Source of the DNA: Succinivibrio sp.
GTDB lineage: Bacteria; Pseudomonadota; Gammaproteobacteria; Enterobacterales; Succinivibrionaceae
Direction: 5' to 3'
DNA: 6,611 nucleotides
Assembly (NCBI GenBank): GCA_017959135.1
Contig: JAGDBH010000310.1
Location: 1 to 6,611, forward strand
Both the position numbers and the translations under genes were made by a program. Of the stretch, positions 1 through 5,619 are shown piece by piece. The notes beneath the pieces are model-generated. The model searched no databases, was not told where the DNA came from, and saw only the letters and a program-made list of their open reading frames with translations. Within the stretch, counting starts at the first letter, position 1, and each line of letters opens with the position of its first letter.

Positions 1-117
1 ATGAAGTATGCTAAGCCTGAAAATATTATTAAGGGAGTCTATAGTAGAATTCTTGAGTTTGCAGGAGAAGCAGAACAGTTTGATGATATCACCATGCTCT
101 GCTTCAGATTCAAATAG
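1..117 (+). CDS. C-terminal end of a SpoIIE/PP2C-type serine phosphatase (partial)
   Basis: The first 38 codons of the window are open and end in TAG at 115-117. They read as the tail of a PPM/SpoIIE-type protein phosphatase. The visible part has a helix-like stretch, then FAGEAEQFDDITMLCFRF. This matches the family's closing signature, in which a Gln two residues ahead of a DDIT aspartate pair is followed by a hydrophobic strand; the aspartates bind the catalytic metal ions. Such enzymes dephosphorylate serine or threonine on anti-sigma antagonists or other signalling partners, often under the control of an N-terminal sensor or receiver domain, which here lies outside the window. The ATG at position 1 is probably an internal methionine, because about 200 upstream residues are expected. 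The gene ends 2 bases from the convergent tusA. The family call rests on one short motif. Confidence 0.7.
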   Translation: MKYAKPENIIKGVYSRILEFAGEAEQFDDITMLCFRFK

Positions 118-119
118 GA

Positions 120-347
120 TTAAGCTTTCTTCTTTACCAGAAAGCTGTGTGGATGTTCTTCATCCGGCATTCTCAGAAGGTCGTGCTTCATGAATTTGCA
201 GAATGCCGGTACGTCGCGCAAAGATACAGGATCATCAGATAAAAGCTCTACAACCTGACCATCCTCAGCCTTTCTGATCGCATTTCTCAGCAGAGTCAGC
301 GGTTCAGGACATTTAAGTCCCTTACAGTCCAGAACGATTGTATCCAT
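120..347 (-). CDS. tusA: Sulfur carrier protein TusA
   Basis: This 75-residue protein is of the TusA/YedF/YeeD (SirA-like) family. These are small cytoplasmic proteins that carry a persulfide sulfur on a conserved cysteine. In E. coli, TusA takes sulfur from IscS and passes it through TusBCD and TusE to MnmA for 2-thiolation of tRNA wobble uridine. The family signature CPEP is at residues 13-16, so Cys13 is the expected carrier residue. The stretch DDPVSLRDVPAFCKFMKHDL (39-58) matches canonical TusA closely, as does the lysine-rich C-terminus. The length is close to E. coli TusA (81). Cys8 and Cys50 are additional cysteines. The gene starts 21 bases after the transporter gene, so the two are probably co-transcribed. 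A weak GGA lies about 11 bases before the ATG. A YeeD-like role paired with a transporter is possible, but the sequence looks like true TusA. Confidence 0.88.
   Translation of the reverse strand: MDTIVLDCKGLKCPEPLTLLRNAIRKAEDGQVVELLSDDPVSLRDVPAFCKFMKHDLLRMPDEEHPHSFLVKKKA
123..146 (-). terminator. Inverted repeat at convergent gene ends (possible weak terminator)
   Basis: AGCTTTCT at 123-130 pairs perfectly with AGAAAGCT at 139-146, giving an 8-bp stem and an 8-base loop. It overlaps the last codons of tusA and sits just beyond the end of the phosphatase gene, so it is the only hairpin I see at this junction. On the minus strand it is followed by a moderately T-rich stretch (TTAATCCTATTTG), and on the plus strand by no T-run. 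Any termination would therefore be weak and mainly in the tusA direction. The stem is AT-rich and could be chance. Confidence 0.28.
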
Positions 348-368
348 GCTTAATCAATTCCAAAAATG

Positions 369-1049
369 TTAGCTTGCCTGCTTGTAGGTGCTGTCGTTAG
401 CATCAATTGCAAGCTTGTCCTTTGCAATTTTATCCTTATCAGCTGAAGTCAGCCATTTTGAAAGCAGAATTCTGTAAAGATTGCAGCCGATAAAATTACC
501 GAATACTGTTACAGCCCATTTTACAAAAACATCAGGAGCTCTGGCGATATTATCGATTGAAAGCCAGGTTGCATAGTAGAAGGCGTCTGCAATTGAATGG
601 TAGAAGCCGCACATGATGAATACAGGAACACCGAACAGCAGAGGCAGGAATTTGTTTTCTCTTGCAAACTGAACTGCAGTGGTCATGATAAAGCCACAGC
701 CGATACCAAGAATAATGCAGCCTAGAATATCGGTAGACAGTCTCTTTTCAACAATGCCTGCACTTAGAGAGGTTACGTCCATGCAGTATCTGAATGCAGC
801 TGCAGCTACAGCACAGCCTAAAATATTTCCTAAAAGAATAGGAAGAAGGGCAAAGAATTCTTTTTTGTTGGTGAAAAATCCGGCAGTACCGGTGTAAAGC
901 TTTAGCTTGTAGTGAACAACAGTTAATAATCCGAATCCGAATAATACCGCGCCGATGATATCTGGGTTCTTAAGATATGCAAGACCTGCAATACCGATGC
1001 ACAGACCTGCTGTAAAAGATGAACTAATGATGTGTAATAGAGATTTCAT
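369..1049 (-). CDS. Formate/nitrite transporter (FNT) family membrane channel
   Basis: This 226-residue inner-membrane protein has about six hydrophobic helices, roughly at 7-27, 32-53, 66-88, 107-127, 134-158 and 175-196, and a charged cytoplasmic tail from about 203. It fits the FNT family (FocA, NirC and the hydrosulfide channel), which form pentameric channels for small monovalent anions. Family marks are the N-terminal glycine-rich helix, the helix-2 end KLKLYTGTAGFF (48-59), CGFYHSIADAFYY (147-159) with the presumed central pore histidine His151, and GNFIGC (184-189) in helix 6. At 226 residues it is shorter than FocA (about 285) and belongs to the compact branch. The substrate cannot be read from sequence; formate, nitrite, hydrosulfide or another weak-acid anion are all possible. 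It is followed by tusA 21 bases downstream. An AGAAG about 6 bases before the ATG is the likely ribosome binding site. Confidence 0.8.
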   Translation of the reverse strand: MKSLLHIISSSFTAGLCIGIAGLAYLKNPDIIGAVLFGFGLLTVVHYKLKLYTGTAGFFTNKKEFFALLPILLGNILGCAVAAAAFRYCMDVTSLSAGIVEKRLSTDILGCIILGIGCGFIMTTAVQFARENKFLPLLFGVPVFIMCGFYHSIADAFYYATWLSIDNIARAPDVFVKWAVTVFGNFIGCNLYRILLSKWLTSADKDKIAKDKLAIDANDSTYKQAS

Positions 1050-1090
1050 AATTACTTCTGATTATTATTTAAAAGAACGACCAACGGGGC

Positions 1091-1122
1091 ATTATATACC
1101 AATTGAGGAAAAATAGATTATA
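1091..1122 (-). promoter_or_regulatory. Tandem -10 elements for the transporter-tusA pair
   Basis: Read on the minus strand, exact TATAAT hexamers occur at 1122-1117 and at 1096-1091, 26 bases apart and 42-68 bases ahead of the transporter ATG. Neither has a good -35 at 16-18 bases, which would fit promoters that need an activator. The CRP-like site at 1172-1187 would be centred about 70 and about 95 bases upstream of the corresponding start points, in the range used by class I activators. AT-rich intergenic DNA can give TATAAT by chance, so at least one may be inactive. Confidence 0.42.
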
Positions 1123-1171
1123 AAAAGCTTTGGTGTTTTTTCTATCGAGCTCCGATCATACGGATCTTCCA

Positions 1172-1187
1172 TTTGAATATAGTCACA
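1172..1187. promoter_or_regulatory. Candidate CRP (cAMP receptor protein) binding site
   Basis: TTTGA-ATATAG-TCACA matches the CRP consensus TGTGA-N6-TCACA at 9 of 10 core positions. The flanks are also partly symmetric, with ATTTG on the left and CAAAT on the right. It lies between two divergent genes, about 57 bases upstream of the predicted phosphatase start point and about 70 bases upstream of the distal transporter start point. It could serve either direction. A weaker FNR-like reading (TTGAA-TATA-GTCAC) overlaps it but fits less well. Confidence 0.45.
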
Positions 1188-1201
1188 AATCAGGGCTTTT
1201 T

Positions 1202-1230
1202 TTATCATCGTGCAATTCAGTAAATATAAA
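1202..1230 (+). promoter_or_regulatory. Sigma-70 promoter for the lipoprotein phosphatase gene
   Basis: TTATCA at 1202-1207 (4 of 6 to the -35 consensus) is followed after 17 bases by TATAAA at 1225-1230 (5 of 6 to the -10 consensus). Transcription would begin near 1237. That leaves only about 7 bases ahead of the TTG at 1244, but normal leaders ahead of the ATGs at 1256 and 1274. The CRP-like palindrome lies just upstream. Confidence 0.5.
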
Positions 1231-1273
1231 CTAGAACTAGCTGTTGAAGAAATCTATGGAGCAAAAGTCTGTT

Positions 1274-2107
1274 ATGAAAAATTTTAGTAAAACGTTGATG
1301 GTTTGTGCCTGCTCAGCTGCCATACTGTGCGGATGCAGCTCTCAGAGTGTTAATAATAATGCCAGTGCTGAGCTGTACAAGCGTAATGTTCTAGCCATGT
1401 CCTGGATGGAGAACTCTGCAGAATACAGAGCTCTGTGCTATCAGGCATATAACGGTGCCTATGAACATATTAAGGCTTCCTTAAAGCAAAAGTCATCAAA
1501 GCCTCGTGCCATTATCCTGGATCTTGATGAGACTGTTATAAACAACATCCCTGCAGAGGCAACAATCAACTCTGTTATAAAGGATGGAAAGTCATTCAAT
1601 GACTCATGGATGGCCTGGGAGAGTTTGGCCAGGGCAGATGCAATGCCTGGTGCGGTAGAGTTCTTAAAGAAGGTGGATAAGCTTGGAGTTGATATCTTCT
1701 ACGTAAGTAACCGCAGCTGCAGAAATGTAGAATTTACCAACAAGAATCTTAAGGCATTAAAGTTTCCATTCAAAAACGCAGTCAAGTGTAAGGACAATAC
1801 TTCCAACAAGAAGGCCAGATTTGACAAGGTTATGGAGAAATACAATGTTGTTGCCTTCCTTGGCGACAATGCCACCGATTTCCCAATCAATATCTACGGT
1901 GTCAGCGGTGATGACAGAAACAGACTTGTAGATAAGAACTCCAACCAGTTCGGTATGAAGTACTTTGTTCTGCCAAATCCTGTTTATGGAGAGTGGTACA
2001 GTCAGATCGATCCAAATCTTCTGAAACAGTCTCATAAGAAAATGGTTGAGCTTGTGGACAAATCTGTAAAGCAGGAGCCTGTTCTGAAAGAGGCTATTTC
2101 AAAGTAA
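1274..2107 (+). CDS. Lipoprotein e(P4)-type acid phosphatase / 5'-nucleotidase (HAD class C)
   Basis: This 277-residue lipoprotein is of the e(P4) family: DDDD-type, HAD-fold acid phosphatases that dephosphorylate nucleotides such as NMN or AMP at the cell surface or in the periplasm. Residues 1-20 form a lipoprotein signal peptide with a positively charged start and a hydrophobic core, ending in the lipobox LCGC with Cys21 as the lipidated residue. The family stretch SWMENSAEYRALCYQAYN is at 43-60. HAD motif I is DLDET with Asp83 as nucleophile and Asp85 as acid/base. Motif II is FYVSNR with Ser145, and motif IV is GDNATDF with Asp198 and Asp202. LPNPVYGEWY near 233-242 matches the family's C-terminal signature, and the length is close to Haemophilus e(P4) (about 274). 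I chose the ATG at 1274 because it gives a standard signal peptide and has GGAG 12 bases upstream. In-frame ATG at 1256 and TTG at 1244 are alternatives. It appears to be a single-gene unit with its own promoter and terminator. Confidence 0.9.
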   Translation: MKNFSKTLMVCACSAAILCGCSSQSVNNNASAELYKRNVLAMSWMENSAEYRALCYQAYNGAYEHIKASLKQKSSKPRAIILDLDETVINNIPAEATINSVIKDGKSFNDSWMAWESLARADAMPGAVEFLKKVDKLGVDIFYVSNRSCRNVEFTNKNLKALKFPFKNAVKCKDNTSNKKARFDKVMEKYNVVAFLGDNATDFPINIYGVSGDDRNRLVDKNSNQFGMKYFVLPNPVYGEWYSQIDPNLLKQSHKKMVELVDKSVKQEPVLKEAISK

Positions 2108-2196
2108 CCTTCCTACATACTGAATAACAGCTTTTTGCGCGGTATTTGTTTAATATTTGCAAAAAAGGTTGTTTATATCCCATAAATAAGAGAAAA

Positions 2197-2236
2197 TACA
2201 CGCTGTTTTCATAACAGCGTGTAGGATCTTTTTTTT
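2197..2236 (+). terminator. Intrinsic terminator after the phosphatase gene
   Basis: TACACGCTGTT (2197-2207) and AACAGCGTGTA (2213-2223) form a perfect 11-bp stem with a 5-base loop. Five bases (GGATC) separate the stem from a run of eight T at 2229-2236. It lies 90 bases after the phosphatase stop codon. The offset between stem and T-run is longer than ideal, so the hairpin may end transcription less than completely. Confidence 0.8.
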
Positions 2237-2275
2237 ACTGTTATCCAAAAGAATCCGATATCACATATAAATAAG

Positions 2276-2281
2276 TATTAT
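2276..2281 (+). promoter_or_regulatory. Tentative -10 element for the prfC operon
   Basis: TATTAT at 2276-2281 matches five of six -10 positions. It would place the transcript start near 2288, at the base of the first leader stem-loop. No good -35 is seen 16-18 bases upstream, and TATAAA at 2266-2271 is an alternative. The terminator just upstream implies that the operon needs a promoter in this gap. Confidence 0.3.
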
Positions 2282-2286
2282 ATAAG

Positions 2287-2354
2287 CCCTTCAGGTGTTT
2301 TTTACTGTACCTGATAGGGGAAGACCACTGTTAAGAGCATTTGTCCTGGTGGTC
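2287..2354 (+). promoter_or_regulatory. Two tandem stem-loops in the presumed prfC leader
   Basis: Stem-loop 1 pairs CCCTTCAGGT (2287-2296) with ACCTGA and AGGG (2309-2314 and 2316-2319), giving ten base pairs with one bulged T at 2315 and a 12-base loop. Stem-loop 2 pairs GACCAC (2323-2328) with GTGGTC (2349-2354), extended by two G-U pairs inward, with a loop of about 16 bases. No T-run follows either, so they are not ordinary terminators. They lie 58-125 bases ahead of the prfC start. They could be a regulatory leader, an RNA stability element or chance; I do not recognise a known riboswitch class. Confidence 0.35.
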
Positions 2355-2411
2355 GAGTCAGAAAAGATCCTTAAGTTTTCTTTGTAAAATTGAATTTATC
2401 TGAAAAGTAAA

Positions 2412-4004
2412 ATGGCTGATAAAAATCTTTTAAATGAAATTGGCAAGCGTAGAACCTTCGCCATTATTTCTCACCCAGATGCTGGTAAGACCACAATTAC
2501 CGAAAAGGTTCTGCTGTTCGGTTCAGTTATTCAGAGAGCCGGTGAGGTTAAAGCCCGTGGCTCAACCGGAACCTTTGCCCGTTCAGACTGGATGGATATG
2601 GAAAAAGAGCGTGGTATTTCTGTTTCCACATCTGTTATGCAGTTCCCATATAACGGCTGTACTGTAAATCTTCTGGATACCCCAGGTCACGAAGACTTCT
2701 CTGAGGATACCTACCGTGTGCTTACAGCTGTTGACTCATGCCTGATGGTTATTGATGCAGCAAAGGGTGTTGAGGAACGTACCCGCAAGCTGATGGAAGT
2801 TACAAGATTACGTACCACTCCAATTCTAACCTTCATGAACAAGCTCGATAGAGAGACCCGTGATCCACTTGATCTTCTTGATGAGGTTGAGACCGAGCTT
2901 GATATTCTGTGTGCACCTGTTACCTGGCCAATCGGTTCAGGCAAGACCTTCCGTGGTATCTATCATCTGTTAAACGATGAAGTTATGCTTTACCACTCTG
3001 GTGAGGGTTACCACATTCAGAAGGCTCAGACTGTTAAAGGTCTTGATAATCCAGAACTTGACTCAATTATCGGTGAGGATGAGGCTCAGAAGCTTCGTGA
3101 TGATATTGAGCTGGTTAAGGGGGCTTCAAACGAGTTTGATCTTGAGCTGTTCCTGCAGGGTAAACTGACACCTGTATTCTTCGGTACCGCTTTAGGTAAC
3201 TTCGGTGTTGACTGCATGTTAGACGGTCTGACCAGCTGGGCTCCATCACCTCTTTCAAGAGTTGCTGATGAGCGCGAGGTTGTAGCATCAGAGGATAAGC
3301 TTACCGGCTTTATCTTCAAGATTCAGGCTAACATGGATCCAAAACACCATGACCGTATTGCTTTCATGCGTATCGTATCCGGCTCATACCACAAGGGTAT
3401 GAAGCTGTACAATGTACGTCTTGGCCGTGAAATGATCGTATCTGATGCGGTTACCTTCATGGCAGGTGAACGTGAGCAGGCTCAGGTTGCTGTAGCCGGT
3501 GACATCATCGGTCTTCATAACCACGGAACCATGCGTATCGGCGATACCTTTACTGAAGGCGAATCACTGCACTTCAACGGTATTCCTAACTTTGCTCCAG
3601 AACTGTTCAGACGTATCCACCTAAAGGATCCTCTAAAGCAGAAACAGCTTCAGAAGGGCCTGATGCAGTTATCTGAGGAAGGTGCTGTTCAGGTATTCAG
3701 ACCTATAATTAATAATGATCTGATTGTAGGCGCTGTTGGTGTTCTGCAGTTTGATGTGGTTGTTTCAAGACTGAAACATGAATATAACGTTGATGCCAAG
3801 TATGAGGCTGTAGCTGTAACCACAGCAAGATGGCTAAGTTCTGAAGATCCAAAGGCCTTAAAGGAAATCTCTGATAAGGTACCTCAGTCCATAGCACTTG
3901 ATGGCGGTGACAATCTGACCTTCCTGGCAACCTCGGGAGTTAACCTGAACCTTAACATGGAGCGTTATCCAAAGGTTAAGTTCAGCTCAACCAGAGAACA
4001 CTAA
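2412..4004 (+). CDS. prfC: Peptide chain release factor 3 (RF3)
   Basis: This 530-residue translational GTPase recycles RF1 and RF2 from the ribosome after peptide release and contributes to quality control after miscoding. The GTPase domain shows all G motifs. G1 is HPDAGKTT at 21-28. The G2 region contains the RF3-type [14 protein letters not shown] (57-70). G3 is DTPGH at 89-93, G4 is NKLD at 143-146, and the G5 region is around 174-177. Domain II follows from about 290, with [16 protein letters not shown] near 302-317, then the RF3-specific C-terminal domain. The length is essentially that of E. coli RF3 (529) and nothing appears missing. Upstream of the ATG there is only an AT-rich stretch with AAAAG, a weak ribosome binding site. 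It is the first gene of a four-gene operon: its TAA is followed immediately by the ATG of the TatD-family gene. Confidence 0.97.
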   Translation: MADKNLLNEIGKRRTFAIISHPDAGKTTITEKVLLFGSVIQRAGEVKARGSTGTFARSDWMDMEKERGISVSTSVMQFPYNGCTVNLLDTPGHEDFSEDTYRVLTAVDSCLMVIDAAKGVEERTRKLMEVTRLRTTPILTFMNKLDRETRDPLDLLDEVETELDILCAPVTWPIGSGKTFRGIYHLLNDEVMLYHSGEGYHIQKAQTVKGLDNPELDSIIGEDEAQKLRDDIELVKGASNEFDLELFLQGKLTPVFFGTALGNFGVDCMLDGLTSWAPSPLSRVADEREVVASEDKLTGFIFKIQANMDPKHHDRIAFMRIVSGSYHKGMKLYNVRLGREMIVSDAVTFMAGEREQAQVAVAGDIIGLHNHGTMRIGDTFTEGESLHFNGIPNFAPELFRRIHLKDPLKQKQLQKGLMQLSEEGAVQVFRPIINNDLIVGAVGVLQFDVVVSRLKHEYNVDAKYEAVAVTTARWLSSEDPKALKEISDKVPQSIALDGGDNLTFLATSGVNLNLNMERYPKVKFSSTREH

Positions 4005-4733
4005 ATGTTTTACGATGCACACCTTCATGCCGGCATGTATCCTGATGTGGAAGCTGCGGTGAGGTGTGCTCTTAATTCATCAGTTACTCCCATCCTTGTG
4101 GGTATTCATTTAAAGGAAAGTGAGAATACTCTTAAGGCTCTTGAACACTCTTCAATAAATGTTCCCGTATTTGTAGGTATTCATCCATGGTATCTTCAGG
4201 AACACCGTTTTGATGAGCTTCTATTTGAAAAACTCCTTTCCTCTTCAATGGTTATGGGGATCGGCGAGTGCGGTCTTGATAACAAGATTGATGTGCCTCT
4301 GGATACACAGATTGAGCTTTTATCCCGCCATCTTGATGCCGCGGTAAAACACGATCTTCCTGTAAACCTGCATATACGTGGCTATCATGGGGATCTTGCC
4401 CGTGTAATTAAATCCTATAATGGAAGAATAAGAGGTGTGGTTCATAATTTCACCTTCTCTTACGAGGTGGCAAAAAAATATCTCGACTTGGGTATGTATC
4501 TTTCTGTAGGACATCATATAATCAGACCTTCATTAAAGATGACCGAGGTCCTAAGGTCTGTTGGAGCAGAGCATATTCTGCTCGAGACAGATTACGATTA
4601 CGTTCATACCGGTGATTATGATCCAGATTTGCTCAAAAACTGTTATAAATCATTAGGTTCGATTTTAGGCATAACTGCTGATAAGATAGAGCATCTTGTT
4701 GAATTAAATATAAAAAATATATTGAGAATTTAA
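4005..4733 (+). CDS. TatD-family metal-dependent hydrolase
   Basis: This 242-residue protein has a TIM-barrel metallohydrolase fold of the TatD family, whose studied members are metal-dependent DNases or related hydrolases. Metal ligands expected for the family are visible: HLH at 6-8, Glu88 in GIGECGLD (85-92), His123 in NLHIRG, His147 in VVHNF and Asp196 in LLETDYDY. VGIHPWYL (57-64) matches the usual GxHPW loop. It is slightly short for the family (about 250-265). The segments after His123 and after Asp196 (TDYDY where TDAP or TDSP is usual) depart from the common pattern, so it is more like the YjjV branch than TatD or YcfH. Its ATG abuts the prfC stop with no spacer, which suggests coupled translation, and serB starts 3 bases after its stop. 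The natural substrate is unknown; a yjjV gene also lies near prfC in E. coli. Confidence 0.9.
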   Translation: MFYDAHLHAGMYPDVEAAVRCALNSSVTPILVGIHLKESENTLKALEHSSINVPVFVGIHPWYLQEHRFDELLFEKLLSSSMVMGIGECGLDNKIDVPLDTQIELLSRHLDAAVKHDLPVNLHIRGYHGDLARVIKSYNGRIRGVVHNFTFSYEVAKKYLDLGMYLSVGHHIIRPSLKMTEVLRSVGAEHILLETDYDYVHTGDYDPDLLKNCYKSLGSILGITADKIEHLVELNIKNILRI

Positions 4734-4736
4734 AAA

Positions 4737-5618
4737 ATGAGTTATGTTTTTATTGTTAAAAAAGCTGAACACTTTAATATAGATGCTGCAGGAGAACACT
4801 TTGAAAAGCTGTCTTCCTTAAAGCTTACAAAAATTAAATCCAAAAAGTTAAATTCTCATGTCGGTGGACTGTTTTCCTGTGAAGCCTCTCAGGCAGATGT
4901 AAGAGCAAAAATCAAAAGGCTTATTGAAAAGAATTCCATTGATTTTGATGTCTGGTGCAATGATTCTTTCCCAACCTTGAAGCGCAGAGGCGAAATCTGT
5001 CTTGATATGGATATGACCTCAGTTCAGATTGAGGGAATTGATGAGATCGCAAGACAGCTTGGAGTCTTTGGTAAGGTTTCAAAAATTACTGAGCAGGCAA
5101 TGCATGGAGGAATGGATTTCTCCGAGTCTCTAAAGCAGCGTGTGGCATTGCTTGAAGGCGGTTCTGTATCAGTTATTGAAGACGTTAAGAAAATCATGAC
5201 CGAAACCGACGGTCTTGATGTGCTGATGAATACTGTATCAGAACACAACTGGGCCAAGGCAATCTGCTCTGGCGGTTTTGAGCAGCTTATCTGTGTTCTT
5301 GAGAAGAAATACAATCTTGATATGGTCTGGGCCAATTCCCTTGAGATCAAGGAAGGCAGACTTACAGGCAGGGTAGACAAGAGAATTGTTGACGCCGATG
5401 TTAAGCTCGAAGGTGTTATGGAGCTGAAAAAACGTGAAAACATCGATGATTCTCAGATAATTGTGTTAGGTGACGGCGCAAATGATCTTAAAATGATTGA
5501 TGGCGCAGCACTGGGTATTGCCTATCATGCAAAACCAATTGTTCAGAAGATGGCTCCAGCCTGCATAAATCACTCTGATCTGACAGCAGTTGCACTTCTG
5601 CTTATACTGAATTCCTAA
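4737..5618 (+). CDS. serB: Phosphoserine phosphatase
   Basis: This 293-residue cytoplasmic HAD phosphatase catalyses the last step of serine synthesis, hydrolysis of O-phosphoserine to serine. Residues 1-82 form a poorly conserved N-terminal domain, and the catalytic domain follows. Motif I is DMDMT with Asp90 as nucleophile and Asp92 as acid/base. It is followed by VQIEGIDEIA with the substrate-contacting Glu99, and DFSESLKQRV holds the expected substrate-binding Arg135. Motif II is SGGF at 178-181, Lys223 is the likely motif III lysine, and motif IV is GDGAND (245-250) with Asp246 and Asp250. GIAYHAKP (260-267) is a strong SerB signature. The enzyme is shorter than E. coli SerB (322), mostly in the N-terminal part. 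Motif I has Met93 where Ser is usual. The gene sits 3 bases after the TatD-family gene and 1 base before radA, and serB-radA adjacency is conserved in enterobacteria. Confidence 0.94.
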   Translation: MSYVFIVKKAEHFNIDAAGEHFEKLSSLKLTKIKSKKLNSHVGGLFSCEASQADVRAKIKRLIEKNSIDFDVWCNDSFPTLKRRGEICLDMDMTSVQIEGIDEIARQLGVFGKVSKITEQAMHGGMDFSESLKQRVALLEGGSVSVIEDVKKIMTETDGLDVLMNTVSEHNWAKAICSGGFEQLICVLEKKYNLDMVWANSLEIKEGRLTGRVDKRIVDADVKLEGVMELKKRENIDDSQIIVLGDGANDLKMIDGAALGIAYHAKPIVQKMAPACINHSDLTAVALLLILNS

Positions 5619-5619
5619 T

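Larger units (their letters stand above)
2108..2411. other. 304-bp intergenic region between the phosphatase gene and prfC
   Basis: No protein gene is supported here. From left to right it holds about 90 bases of AT-rich trailer, the terminator at 2197-2236, an AT-rich stretch with a tentative promoter near 2276, and two tandem stem-loops at 2287-2354. The last 57 bases before prfC are AT-rich and contain a weak GAAAA/TTTTC hairpin (2361-2365 with 2376-2380). A GTG-initiated 30-codon reading frame (2295-2387) crosses the stem-loops but has no ribosome binding site. Confidence 0.7.

Noticed and set aside
1172..1185. FNR-type site TTGAA-TATA-GTCAC in the divergent region
   Set aside because: It matches only about 7 of 10 positions and overlaps the much better CRP-type palindrome.
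1757..2035. A 92-codon minus-strand reading frame inside the phosphatase gene
   Set aside because: It is antisense to the conserved HAD motif IV region and has no family resemblance.
2132..2165. TTTTTGC/GCAAAAA inverted repeat as a terminator for the phosphatase gene
   Set aside because: The stem is only 7 bp and AT-rich, the loop is 20 bases and no T-run follows; the hairpin at 2197-2236 is far better.
2295..2387. A GTG-initiated 30-codon frame in the prfC leader as a possible leader peptide
   Set aside because: It has no ribosome binding site, no biased residue run and a length expected by chance; the stem-loops explain the region at least as well.
5024..5443. A 139-codon minus-strand reading frame inside serB
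   Set aside because: It lies entirely antisense to the catalytic domain of serB, is rich in Ser, Thr and Pro as expected of a shadow frame, and has no recognisable motif.
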